From Thiodiazotropha sp050291245 (lineage in GTDB: Bacteria; Pseudomonadota; Gammaproteobacteria; Chromatiales; Chromatiaceae), in the NCBI GenBank assembly GCA_050291245.1, contig JBNKJP010000002.1, forward strand, positions 27,468 through 91,467: 64,000 nt of DNA, in the 5' to 3' direction. Numbering within the stretch: the stretch's first letter is position 1; every line of letters begins with the position of its first letter. The position numbers and the translations under genes were made by a program. Of this stretch, positions 41,966 to 50,698 are shown piece by piece. The notes below the pieces were generated by a model. The model saw only the letters and a list, made by a program, of their open reading frames with translations, was not told where the DNA came from and ran no database searches.

Positions 41966-42076
41966 AAGAAGATATAAATTGGACCGATATAAATTGGATA
42001 CCCGTATAAATATTGCAATTTTGTCCTCGGTTAGATAGTCTTTTCTAAAGTCCTTAGCTACAACAAGGAGGTTGTA

Positions 42077-43087
42077 ATGACACGCGCCCGCGAAACCCTG
42101 ATCAGCTTGGAAGCCACTCCCTACTATCATTGCATCTCCCGATGCGTCCGCCGTGCCTGGCTATGTGGTAAAGATTCCTATTCAGGAAAAAGCTATGAGC
42201 ATCGTCGCCAATGGGTGTTGGATAGACTGCGAGCACTGACAGAGATCTTCGCTATTGATGTGTGCGCTTACGCAATTCTTTCGAACCATTTTCATGTGGT
42301 GCTGCATGTGGATGTGGAAAAGGCTAAAGGCTGGACAGACCGGGAGGTTATCGAACAGTGGTGTAGGTTATACAAAGGCCATATGCTGTCAGATCGATAT
42401 TTGGCCGGGGAGGTTATGAGTAAAACGGAATGGGAGGCGCTCTCAGAATTGATCGATAAGTGGCGAACACGCCTTTATGATATTAGTTGGTTCATGCGTT
42501 GTATGAACGAATATCTGGCACAACGAGCCAATGCTGAAGACCAATGCAAAGGCCGGTTTTGGGAGGGACGCTTCAAGAGTCAAGCCCTGCTGGACGAAGG
42601 GGCGCTACTGACCTGTATGAGTTATGTGGACCTCAATCCGATACGTGCTGGGTTGGCGGAGACACCGGAGGGATCGAATTTTACCTCGATCCAAGAACGC
42701 ATCAAGTTCTTTACCAAGCAGCAGCAAGCCCAACAAGGGTCGGAATGCCAGCACACGAAGCTCCAACCATTCAAAGGGACGCAAGGGTATGATCAAACAA
42801 AGGAAATAGATTTTGAGCTGAATGAATACCTACGTCTGGTAGATCGGACAGGGCGTGCCATCCGAGAGGATAAAAAAGGGTCAATACCCAAAGATCTTGC
42901 ACCAATCCTCGAACGCATTGGGTTGAATCCGAATGCCTGGGTGAGTAGTGTCAGTCACTATAGTAGAAACTACTTTTCGGTATTGGGTGCAATCGATCGC
43001 ATAAAGGCCTATGCTCAGATGCAGGGTAAGAATTGGCAAAGAGGTCAGCGCACAGTACAGCGTACTTATCGTCTTGTGATCGCGTAG
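42077..43087 (+). CDS. Y1/REP-associated (IS200-like) transposase-family protein
   Basis: The 336-residue protein has CAAGGAGGTTGTA before the ATG. YHCISRCVRRAWLCG, AYAILSNHFHVVLHV (the HUH motif H-x-H) and CMSYVDLNPIRAGLA are hallmarks of Y1 transposases of the REP-associated (RAYT) group. The catalytic Tyr is expected in the C-terminal half of the first 200 residues. It is longer than IS200 TnpA (~150 residues), as is usual for this subgroup. No flanking IS200 hairpin ends are obvious. Proteins of this group may act on the palindromic repeats scattered in this genome; that link is inference. Confidence 0.85.
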   Translation: MTRARETLISLEATPYYHCISRCVRRAWLCGKDSYSGKSYEHRRQWVLDRLRALTEIFAIDVCAYAILSNHFHVVLHVDVEKAKGWTDREVIEQWCRLYKGHMLSDRYLAGEVMSKTEWEALSELIDKWRTRLYDISWFMRCMNEYLAQRANAEDQCKGRFWEGRFKSQALLDEGALLTCMSYVDLNPIRAGLAETPEGSNFTSIQERIKFFTKQQQAQQGSECQHTKLQPFKGTQGYDQTKEIDFELNEYLRLVDRTGRAIREDKKGSIPKDLAPILERIGLNPNAWVSSVSHYSRNYFSVLGAIDRIKAYAQMQGKNWQRGQRTVQRTYRLVIA

Positions 43088-43343
43088 AAAGGGTTTAGCC
43101 GATATGGAATGAAGTATGGAATCGAAACAATTATCGGGTGTCCTGACTTTCGCTGACTTTCCTTAGCAGTGCGGAGAGTGGCTTAAAATGGATTCAGTAG
43201 AGGTTAAGAGACCTGGAATTCGCATGAGAGCGCGTTTTTCTTGTGGAAATTTATAGAAAGAGCTCTAGATTAGTTTTTCTACAGTCTCGTTATCCAGAAC
43301 TGATAACACGGTGACCAACTAAGCAATTAGAAAGGAAATCTCG
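43088..43343. other. Spacer, 256 bases, nothing recognised
   Basis: No ORF, repeat or clear promoter that I can support. GAAAGGAAATC just before 43344 is the ribosome site of the next gene. Confidence 0.5.
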
Positions 43344-44420
43344 ATGTGCAATAAGCGACGTGGTCCGCTGTGCGGTCAAACAAATAAGCCATTTCTGTTT
43401 ACACCTGGACCTATAGGTTTGAATGATGCAGGTGATCCAGAGGGTGAAGTACTCTGCACTGATACAAGAGGGGTTGTTGGTAGGACAGTGAATAGTTCCG
43501 CTACGGCGTTATTGATAAACACTGTTAATAGTTACAGGAATCAACCCAAGTATAATGGGCCGCCTTATATCCTTGGTAAACCGAATTACGTTCAGGCCAT
43601 TGTTGCAGGATTCGTATCCGTTGGAAAAAAGGCATATACGTCAAAATTTCAGTTGATTAAAGCACTGACCGAAGTGGTAAATCCATATTTAACAAGCTTA
43701 AAAATTCCAATACCTAAGCTATCTCAACAAGAGACAGATGTAAATTCAGCAGGTGGTTTCTCCAGAGCCAACAACGATAAGGAAACACCAAAAGGGCTCT
43801 GGATAATAAATTTTAGAACGGCAGGTATACCATTAGAACCAAATAAATCACCAAATAAATTTGCAAACCTGTGTGCGACCATTATGCACGAATATGAACA
43901 TGCTATTGATGCCTACTATGCAGTTCGATTCGCACTCTCAAAAGGAGACAAAGAGAATTGGATCGCAAAACGGTTAGTTATCCCTGATTTCATAATTAAA
44001 ATAGCAAAATCTCAACCACTAAAAGTAAATTCTATAGAATTTTTACAAGCAGAAGAATTTTATTGGTTCACTTACCTTACAATACTGCAAAAAGAAGTTG
44101 AAAACCCGGCCAAATTACATGGTAAATATGAAGACGAACTAGGGCGCAAGGAATCTGTATTAGACAGTTTGAAGAAATATAATAGTTGGCTCCATAAAGA
44201 TATTGTTAGATCAGAGTTTCCGCAGCATAGAAATGGAGATATTCCATTAGGGATCAGGAAAAAACTAATTAGAATGATTGAGGCACAAATAAAAGTATTA
44301 AAAGAAAAACGAGACTACTACAATAAGAAATATATTAGTCTGCCAGCGGAGACTACAGGACATATAGTGGAAGAGATTTACCGAAAGCAAGTGTTGAATG
44401 CGTTAAAGAAGGCGAAGTAA
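43344..44420 (+). CDS. Putative zinc metallopeptidase with HExxH motif, unknown family
   Basis: The 358-residue protein has GAAAGGAAA before the ATG. There is no signal peptide. The only strong motif is H182-E-Y-E-H186 in LCATIMHEYEHAIDAYYAV, a gluzincin/zincin-type zinc site; an acidic third ligand could be E in FLQAEEFYWFTY about 55 residues later. The N-terminus has Cys residues (MCNKRRGPLCGQ) and a TPGPIGLNDAG stretch. The C-terminal third is Lys-rich and helical. The gene is AT-rich and stands in a mobile-element-rich region, so recent transfer is likely. Members of polymorphic-toxin or secretion-effector families can look like this, but I do not recognise one. Confidence 0.7.
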   Translation: MCNKRRGPLCGQTNKPFLFTPGPIGLNDAGDPEGEVLCTDTRGVVGRTVNSSATALLINTVNSYRNQPKYNGPPYILGKPNYVQAIVAGFVSVGKKAYTSKFQLIKALTEVVNPYLTSLKIPIPKLSQQETDVNSAGGFSRANNDKETPKGLWIINFRTAGIPLEPNKSPNKFANLCATIMHEYEHAIDAYYAVRFALSKGDKENWIAKRLVIPDFIIKIAKSQPLKVNSIEFLQAEEFYWFTYLTILQKEVENPAKLHGKYEDELGRKESVLDSLKKYNSWLHKDIVRSEFPQHRNGDIPLGIRKKLIRMIEAQIKVLKEKRDYYNKKYISLPAETTGHIVEEIYRKQVLNALKKAK

Positions 44421-44495
44421 TAAGAAATATGAGAGATACAGGACACCTGTATAAATTAATGACTCTATAACCTGGTTAGTAAGTGTTAGCACAAT
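44421..44495. other. Convergent spacer with small hairpin
   Basis: ATACAGG-ACA-CCTGTAT at 44436-44452 is a perfect seven-base stem between the convergent metallopeptidase and sulfotransferase-like genes. It lacks a T-run, so a terminator role is uncertain. Confidence 0.35.
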
Positions 44496-45530
44496 TTACC
44501 TGATAGATCTTTCAGCCAAGATTTTCTTATTGCCTTCATCGCGCATGAATTCGTGATCAATAATTAGTTTATATGCCATTCTCACATCCTCGGAGGATAG
44601 TATTTCAAAACTGTTGATTGATTCCGGCCAGGACCGTGTCCAGCGCCGAAACTTTTGACCATCCGGTGAGAATGTTGCCGCATTAAGTACCTGTTTTGAA
44701 TATTCCAAACTGTTCGGGCCTAACCAATTTACCAGAGGAAACTCCAGGCGCTGGGGATCATTCTCGATAAGCGGGAAATCGGCGATGCTTGCTAATTCAG
44801 GATAGCGCACAACTAACATACGAAACATATGTTGTATCAGGGTGATCGTGTATATCTTCATTTGCAAGCGGCGTTGATGGCGCGATGATAGACGTTGTAT
44901 TAGTTTATAAGCGTGCAGCACTGACCGAAGATCGTGAGGGAAAAAGCGCTTCAGAAAGCGCGAATCCATGACTGCTTGACTCTCCAAATCAAGATAGGGA
45001 GTATCTGGTCCTTCTCGTGAAAAGATCTGCTCAGCGAGAATGACAGGATCGCTGATATAAAACAAAACATGGCATTTTAATTCCCGTAACAGGGCTTCAG
45101 AGGCCAGTAGGCTATGTACCTCTTTCATAATGAGAAATGCGTCCTGAGGTGTTTCGTTCTCATTTAGCAATACATTGCGATAGGTATTAACCAGATTCCT
45201 TTCAGCATATATACGATAGATCCGGTTTATGGGATGGTCTGTTGTTAGCTCCTTGTGGTAAGGGATGGCCAGTCTATCGCCCGGATAAGACAAGGAGAGT
45301 TTGGGCTCAAACTTTGCTAATGGATAGTGAATATAGTGACTGTTGGGCAGTGCTTGAGACAAAAGTTGAGTCAAATGGTTGATACCGGTGCCATTAACAC
45401 CCAATATCAAATGAAGGTCCCCGCCATTTCCCATATAACCCGCGTGGGGTAAATGCTTGTGGTTGACACGCTTTTTCCATATCAACTCATTGATAAATGA
45501 GAGCTTCTTTTGTTTATGAATCTTTTTCAT
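44496..45530 (-). CDS. Sulfotransferase-fold protein
   Basis: The protein has 344 residues. LHLILGVNGTGINHLTQLLSQAL at ~39-61 is a P-loop-like 5'-phosphosulfate loop (G-x-x-GTG-x-x-x-L), and CHVLFYISDPVILAEQIFSR at ~153-172 corresponds to the 3'-phosphate motif (RDP...S) of PAPS-dependent sulfotransferases. SDP replaces RDP. EVHSLLASEALL precedes it. The rest is helical and unmatched. Sulfation of a glycan or lipid is a guess from the fold. The gene stands alone on the minus strand. Confidence in the fold is moderate and in activity low. Confidence 0.6.
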   Translation of the reverse strand: MKKIHKQKKLSFINELIWKKRVNHKHLPHAGYMGNGGDLHLILGVNGTGINHLTQLLSQALPNSHYIHYPLAKFEPKLSLSYPGDRLAIPYHKELTTDHPINRIYRIYAERNLVNTYRNVLLNENETPQDAFLIMKEVHSLLASEALLRELKCHVLFYISDPVILAEQIFSREGPDTPYLDLESQAVMDSRFLKRFFPHDLRSVLHAYKLIQRLSSRHQRRLQMKIYTITLIQHMFRMLVVRYPELASIADFPLIENDPQRLEFPLVNWLGPNSLEYSKQVLNAATFSPDGQKFRRWTRSWPESINSFEILSSEDVRMAYKLIIDHEFMRDEGNKKILAERSIR

Positions 45531-45948
45531 CAGGGATCTCGATGGCTATCGCATCATCCCTGAACGTTCGTGAACGATACATGCTTACACACCAAGTATT
45601 GTCGGATATAGGTACGAGGTGATGTGAGGCTGATCTCGCTTTACTGATTGCCTCTTGTCACTCAGATATCAGAATTCAATCTTGTGACCCAATTTGGGGA
45701 GAATGACACTTAATTGCGGTTCCATTTTCTCAAGTAAGTTCCATTCAGGTTAACGCGGTTTGTGTTGAGTGGAATAAATCGGACAGCTAACAATTATGGC
45801 AATCAATGTGTAGATATTCAAAAAATTTATAAAAACACAGAGTGTAAGTACCCAATCCTGGGTGTGCAATCGCACTGCATAAACCCTGCCAAAAACAAGA
45901 GATCTTAGATCTAATGGCCAGGCCATTGGCTGTAGACTATCTTTACAG
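45531..45948. other. 418-base spacer, AT-rich, nothing firmly coding
   Basis: The region upstream of the sulfotransferase-like gene and the kinase remnant has no repeat I recognise. A 78-codon minus-strand frame (45750-45986) has a hydrophobic stretch but no ribosome site and overlaps the kinase remnant, so it is not called. Confidence 0.4.
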
Positions 45949-46110
45949 GTGGAATCCGTACTTCCCGGATTGCCCCCTGTTGTCAATTGGTTGACGGCAT
46001 GTGCGACTGTCTATTCCGAAATTCTTGATGCCTTTACGCGTCATCTCAGTGTACGCTTCAACTATGCGGGCGAACCTGAAACCACAAACGAAGCAGAGCC
46101 GCAGGAATGA
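45949..46110 (+). pseudogene. C-terminal remnant of a hybrid kinase receiver, coupled to the next gene
   Basis: A frame open from about 45887 and usable from GTG 45949 ends at TGA 46108-46110, overlapping the kinase ATG at 46107 as ATGA. Its end reads SEILDAFTRHLSVRFNYAGE and then PETTNEAEPQE. The pattern E-I-x-x-x-L-x-x-x-L-x-V-x-F-x-Y is what follows the receiver domain in the hybrid kinases of this window (ENELFKVMGDLLGVRYVYEE; ADEIYACLAKQLDIHFEYEG). It is probably the tail of a lost kinase gene that once headed this operon. Confidence 0.55.
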
Positions 46111-48986
46111 CCCAACAGCGCTTCAACAAAATATTGGTTGTCGATGACAGTACCGCCAATCTTCGATTGCTGATCAACCTGTTATCCGATCAGGGCTATA
46201 CTGTCTTTCCCGCTTATGATGGCGAACTTGCATTGGAGTTTGTCCAGTCGACGCTCCCGGACCTCATCTTGTTGGACATCAGGATACCTGGAATGGATGG
46301 CTATGAGGTCTGCAGACGACTCCAGGCCGATGAAAGAACACGCCCGATTCCCATTATTTTCCTCAGCGCATTGGGGGAGGAACAGAACATAGTGACCGGC
46401 TTTCAGGCCGGCGGTGTGGACTACATCACAAAGCCTTTCCAGCCTGAAGAGATGATGGCCCGAATCCGCACGCATCTGCGCATACGAGAACTTACAGAAG
46501 GATTGGAACAAGCGGTCAATACTCGCACCGAAGAGCTGACGCTCGCCAATAGACGACTCCAGGAAGAGATTGTCGAACGCAAGCAGGTTGAGGCAGAGTT
46601 GCGCGAAAGTCGCCAACGTTTAGACAACATCGTCGCTAACAGTCCGGTCACCACCTACCGCTGCGCTTTCGATGAACACTGGACCATGACGTTTATCAGC
46701 GCCGGAATCACGCAGCTTTGCGGGTATCCCGCAGAGGATTTTCTCAATAACCAGGTCCGTTCCTACGCTAGCATCATACATCCGGACGACCGTCAAAATG
46801 TTGCCAATACCGTAACCGCCGGTGTAGACAACAAGAGTCGCTATGAAATGGACTATCGCCTGGTCGCGGCGGACGACACCCTGCGTTGGGTGCATGAACA
46901 GGGTCGGGGCGTATTTGATCCGGAGGGGCAATTACTCTGCCTGGATGGCGCAATCTTTGACATGACGACTCAACGGAAAGCGGAGGAGATGCTGAAACTT
47001 AACTCAGAGCGCATGGAAACACTGCTACAGTTGACTCAGATGACCGACGCGAGTCAGGATGAACTCATGAGTTTCGCCTTCGAGGCCGCATTACAACTGA
47101 CCCGGAGCAAGCTGGGTTATCTGGCGTTGATGAACGAAGATGAATCTGTACTGACTATGCAACTTTGGTCCCAGGAGGCCGTGGCTGAATGTAATGTCCC
47201 GGGTTCTCCTCGGTTGTATCCGGTCGAAATCACCGGGCTATGGGGTGAAGCCGTGCGCCAGCGCCAACCCATCATCACCAACGATTACAGTGCCCCCAAT
47301 CCTTGGAAGAAGGGCACACCGAAGGGCCACCTAAAACTGATTCGCCACATGAATCTACCGGTAATCGTCGGTGATAAAATCGTTTTGGTGGCCGGCGTCG
47401 GCAACAAAGAGGAGAATTACACTCAGGCCGACGTACAGCAACTCAGCCTTTTGATGGAAGGCATGTGGCGGCTTATCGAGCGCAGGCGCTCCGAGGATGA
47501 GCTAAAGCGTTATCAAAACATGCTGGAGGATACGATCAGACAGCGTACCGAGCAGCTGAGGCTCTCCCGCGACGCGGCCGAGGCTGCGAACAAGGCCAAG
47601 AGCGTTTTCCTGGCCAACATGAGCCACGAACTACGCACTCCACTCAACGCCATTCTTGGTTTCTCCAGCATTGTGAGAAAGGATCCCATGCTACCGGAAA
47701 ATGAGCGGCAGAATCTCGACATCATCAACCGCAGCGGCGAGCATCTGCTGATCCTGATCAACAATGTTCTGGAGATGGCAAAAATCGATGCAGGAAGCGT
47801 GGAACTCAGCAATTCCCCCTTTGACCTGGGCGACATGGTGCGCGATGTCACCGATATGATGCAGATGCGCGCCAAGGAGAAGAGCCTGCAACTTCAAGTC
47901 GATCAAACATCCAAGTTTCCGCGCTTCGTCGTCGGCGACGAAGCGCGCTTGCGTCAGATCCTGCTTAATCTGATAGGCAATGCCATCAAGTATACCGAGC
48001 TAGGCGGGGTCTCCGTTCGGCTGGGGACCAGACAAAACGAACGCTCACACTTAGTGGTTGAAGTCGAGGATTCGGGTCCTGGCATCGCAGCGCGGGACCA
48101 GCCGAGCATTTTCGAGCCCTTTGTACAGCTTGGCAAACACGGAAGCAGCAAGGGCACGGGGCTGGGGTTGGCCATTACTCGTCAGTATGTGCAGATGATG
48201 GGTGGCAACATCATTCTGGATAGCACACTGGGCAAAGGATCCGTATTCAGGATCGATCTGCCCTTATCCGAGGCCACGAAAGCAGACATTGATCATTCGA
48301 AGCGCGATGCACCCAGTCATGTGGTACGGCTTGCTCCCGGAGAACCGCAATACCGCATCCTGATCGTCGAGGACCAGGCGGATAATCAGGCACTGCTATG
48401 CTACCTGATGGAGAGCGTTGGACTTCAGACCAAAGTCGCTGAAAACGGCCAACAGGGTATAGAACTGTTCCAGAGCTGGAAGCCGCACTTGATTTTGATG
48501 GATTGGCGCATGCCGGTGATGGACGGAAAAGAAGCGACGCGACGTATCCGCAAGCTACCCGGCGGCCGGGAGATCAAGATCGTCGCGGTAACCGCCTCGG
48601 CGTTCAAGGAGCAACAGAGTGAGATGTTCGATGCCGGTATGGATGACGTTGTAGGTAAACCATACCGCGCCGATGAAATCTACGCATGCCTGGCAAAGCA
48701 ACTGGACATACACTTTGAATACGAAGGTATAGCTACCGCACAGGAACAGGAAAGGGCCTTGACACCCGATATGCTCTCTACGGTACCTAAATCGTTACGC
48801 ACTGAGCTGCAGACAGCGTTGGAAAGCCTGGAAAGCAACCGCATTACTCGGATTATTCAACAGGTAGCGGTACACGACCAGGCGCTTGAGCAACCATTGA
48901 CTCGACTTGCTGAAACCTTTGACTACCCGGCAATCCTACAAGCGCTAAAACAGGCCGATACGTGTTCGAATTCAACTAACGGCTAA
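46107..48986 (+). CDS. Hybrid histidine kinase (REC-PAS-GAF-HisKA-HATPase-REC), soluble
   Basis: The 959-residue protein has no membrane segment. The first receiver has D57 in LLDIRIPGMDG and K in ITKPFQ. A coiled coil spans ~125-180. A PAS domain covers ~175-290 (TYRCAFDEHWTMTFISAGITQLCGY region), with a PAC-type end. A GAF-like domain lies at ~300-455 (AALQLTRSKLGYLALMNED). HisKA has H507 in MSHELRTPLNAILGF. HATPase has NLIGNAIKYTE, DSGPGIA and KGTGLGLAI. The second receiver has D799 in LMDWRMPVMDG. The helical C-terminus resembles that of the 13333 kinase. An N-terminal receiver suggests input from another kinase, perhaps the lost one whose remnant lies upstream. Confidence 0.93.
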   Translation: MTQQRFNKILVVDDSTANLRLLINLLSDQGYTVFPAYDGELALEFVQSTLPDLILLDIRIPGMDGYEVCRRLQADERTRPIPIIFLSALGEEQNIVTGFQAGGVDYITKPFQPEEMMARIRTHLRIRELTEGLEQAVNTRTEELTLANRRLQEEIVERKQVEAELRESRQRLDNIVANSPVTTYRCAFDEHWTMTFISAGITQLCGYPAEDFLNNQVRSYASIIHPDDRQNVANTVTAGVDNKSRYEMDYRLVAADDTLRWVHEQGRGVFDPEGQLLCLDGAIFDMTTQRKAEEMLKLNSERMETLLQLTQMTDASQDELMSFAFEAALQLTRSKLGYLALMNEDESVLTMQLWSQEAVAECNVPGSPRLYPVEITGLWGEAVRQRQPIITNDYSAPNPWKKGTPKGHLKLIRHMNLPVIVGDKIVLVAGVGNKEENYTQADVQQLSLLMEGMWRLIERRRSEDELKRYQNMLEDTIRQRTEQLRLSRDAAEAANKAKSVFLANMSHELRTPLNAILGFSSIVRKDPMLPENERQNLDIINRSGEHLLILINNVLEMAKIDAGSVELSNSPFDLGDMVRDVTDMMQMRAKEKSLQLQVDQTSKFPRFVVGDEARLRQILLNLIGNAIKYTELGGVSVRLGTRQNERSHLVVEVEDSGPGIAARDQPSIFEPFVQLGKHGSSKGTGLGLAITRQYVQMMGGNIILDSTLGKGSVFRIDLPLSEATKADIDHSKRDAPSHVVRLAPGEPQYRILIVEDQADNQALLCYLMESVGLQTKVAENGQQGIELFQSWKPHLILMDWRMPVMDGKEATRRIRKLPGGREIKIVAVTASAFKEQQSEMFDAGMDDVVGKPYRADEIYACLAKQLDIHFEYEGIATAQEQERALTPDMLSTVPKSLRTELQTALESLESNRITRIIQQVAVHDQALEQPLTRLAETFDYPAILQALKQADTCSNSTNG

Positions 48987-49122
48987 TATTCCACGAGCCT
49001 CTCGATAAGATCCAACTCGGCGCGGGAAATCGGTTGCTGATGATAAATATATGCTGCGCGGCGGTATGCCCCGGCGCAATGCTTTCGGCTAACAACCATC
49101 CGCCTTGATATTTGCTAAATAG

Positions 49123-49151
49123 TTGACATGTCAAGTATCCGGGGATATGCT
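49123..49151 (+). promoter_or_regulatory. Promoter with palindromic operator for the MarR gene
   Basis: TTGACA (49123-49128), 17 bases, then TATGCT (49146-49151) is a near-consensus sigma-70 promoter. The -35 element is part of the perfect palindrome TTGACATGTCAA (49123-49134). MarR proteins bind such 12-16-base palindromes, so autorepression is likely. Confidence 0.7.
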
Positions 49152-49184
49152 TGCTATCTCAAATACTTCGCAAGGATAATTATC

Positions 49185-49604
49185 ATGACAGAAGAAATAG
49201 AAAGTGGCTTAGTGGTTAAGATCATCAACTTCCACGGTAAAGTCCAGAAAAGGATGGGCGGTGCGCTCTCTGTCCACGGTATCGGCGTAACCGAATATCT
49301 CGTTCTGAATCAATTATACATGTCTCCAACGCAAAAAATGCGGCGTACTGATCTCGCTGAACGAATCGGCTTGAGTCAGTCGGGTATAACTCGTCTTATT
49401 AACCCCATGGAAAAAATTGGACTGGTTAAAAAGGAGGAGAATCCTCGTGATGCTAGGGTTAGCTTGGTAACGCTTTCAGCTGCCGGAAAGCGAATTTATA
49501 AAGATGCGCAGGTTTCATTTGCGCACGCTTCGGTTGCGCTATTCGAGCCTTTTAGCGTTAAACAGCTCGGCGAATTTTCTGATTTGTTGAAAATTGTTTC
49601 CTAG
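49185..49604 (+). CDS. MarR-family transcriptional regulator
   Basis: The protein has 139 residues from the ATG at 49185, preceded by AAGGAT. A winged-helix DNA-binding core at ~50-105 reads MRRTDLAERIGLSQSGITRLINPMEKIGLVKKEENPRDARVSLVTLSAAG, given here in part; the N- and C-terminal helices form the dimer interface. The DxR(D/S)xR wing motif is present as NPRDARVS. The effector ligand is unknown. The product may act on its own promoter and possibly on the small membrane gene 58 bases downstream. Confidence 0.9.
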   Translation: MTEEIESGLVVKIINFHGKVQKRMGGALSVHGIGVTEYLVLNQLYMSPTQKMRRTDLAERIGLSQSGITRLINPMEKIGLVKKEENPRDARVSLVTLSAAGKRIYKDAQVSFAHASVALFEPFSVKQLGEFSDLLKIVS

Positions 49605-49662
49605 GACTTTCAATAAGGTATGAAATACAAATCATGTTCGATGTTCGTGCCTTGCTCGTGTT

Positions 49663-49992
49663 ATGAATGATAGAGATCGGGATAGAATAATCAGGAATAG
49701 CGCGCATGGTTTTGTGCTTTGTGTCTTTGTTTTGATGTTGACCTCGGTAATATTCGGAAAGAATGTTGGTAGATTGATGTTTATTTCAATCATACCTATA
49801 TATTCCTTATACTATGTGGTGATGTATAGAACTCTTTGTAAGGCATACAAGGATAACGTGAAGCAACTGTATTGTTATGGTGTTTTGGGGCGAGGTACAT
49901 ACGTCGGCGTAATTTACTATGCAGCATTAATGATGGTATTAATATACATCTACTTGTTTTTTAGTGTGATATATTCACTATATTATGAGTAA
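49663..49992 (+). CDS. Small integral membrane protein, unknown
   Basis: The 109-residue protein is AT-rich with no clear ribosome site. There is a basic N-terminus (MNDRDRDRIIRN), then two or three hydrophobic segments (FVLCVFVLMLTSVIF; FISIIPIYSLYYVVMY) and a third near the end (VIYYAALMMVLIYIYLFF). Family not recognised. Its position just after the MarR gene suggests co-transcription. Confidence 0.5.
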   Translation: MNDRDRDRIIRNSAHGFVLCVFVLMLTSVIFGKNVGRLMFISIIPIYSLYYVVMYRTLCKAYKDNVKQLYCYGVLGRGTYVGVIYYAALMMVLIYIYLFFSVIYSLYYE

Positions 49993-50160
49993 TTAAATTG
50001 GTGCGGCTGCATGAGTTATAAGGGTGTAGGCCCGTGGCTTCAATGGATGTTCGCATCGCTGGAACCACTGAGCCAACCTCTAGGTAACAATAAGTTCGAT
50101 GACTTTGGTATGAAAGCTGGTGAATGCTCCAAAGGGTATCTTCCAGCTCGTCGAGCGAAT

Positions 50161-50613
50161 TTACTGTGCTTTAGAGATGTCGAGATCCTTTCCCGTGCGT
50201 AGGTCAAGGGGTGGCCAGCTGTCAATATGATGAAACAGGTAAACAGTCTCCGGTGATATCAGTTTGGCGTTGGACATCAAAATGCTGATGATCCTGGCAT
50301 TGCCGTTGTCAAGATCATCCGGCCAGTGGGGAAAAATCTCAAGCAACGAAATCTCGAAAAACGAGCTGTCCTGCTCTTGAACAATATCCTCAAGATACCC
50401 CCAGTTTTCCGTATCGGCTACCTCTCGCAATGTTGCCATTAGATCGTTATCTTGAGAAATGTTAAGTGCTGACAGGTTTAGAAACGGCAGGTACTGAGCA
50501 CTTGATTCTCCATTGACTTTCAATAGGCTTGTATCGATTACAGCCTCTATCAGGTGGCAAGCATGATTAGCAGAGAGGAAATGGGTCACCGCGTTATTTA
50601 TCTCATCATACAT
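50161..50613 (-). CDS. Hypothetical acidic soluble protein
   Basis: The 150-residue protein has AGGAATTCTGC before the ATG. It is acidic and helical (SALNISQDNDLMATLREVADTE, then DIVQEQDSSFFEISLLEIF and PHWPDDLDNGNARI), with no signal peptide or family I know. It resembles small DUF/immunity-like proteins in size and charge only. It lies 85 bases downstream of the XylR-like gene's end on the same strand. Confidence 0.55.
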   Translation of the reverse strand: MYDEINNAVTHFLSANHACHLIEAVIDTSLLKVNGESSAQYLPFLNLSALNISQDNDLMATLREVADTENWGYLEDIVQEQDSSFFEISLLEIFPHWPDDLDNGNARIISILMSNAKLISPETVYLFHHIDSWPPLDLRTGKDLDISKAQ

Positions 50614-50665
50614 GCAGAATTCCTATTGCTGTAGAGCCAGAGAGTAGTGTGTGGAAGTTTAAAAA

Positions 50666-50698
50666 ACTCGTGAGCGCAGCGAACTCATCAATTCAAAA
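50666..50698. repeat. Single arm of the GTGAGCGCAGCGAAC repeat
   Basis: ACTCGTGAGCGCAGCGAACT and the A/T-rich bases that follow match part of the arms of the inverted repeat at 2375-2652. Only one arm is present here. It ends at the stop codon of the sigma-54 activator gene. Confidence 0.55.

Noticed and set aside
45750..45986. Minus-strand 78-codon frame with a hydrophobic segment
   Set aside because: No ribosome site, no family pattern, and it overlaps a better supported plus-strand kinase remnant.
50011..50202. Plus-strand 63-codon frame
   Set aside because: It overlaps the 3' end of the better supported minus-strand gene at 50161 and has no recognisable content.
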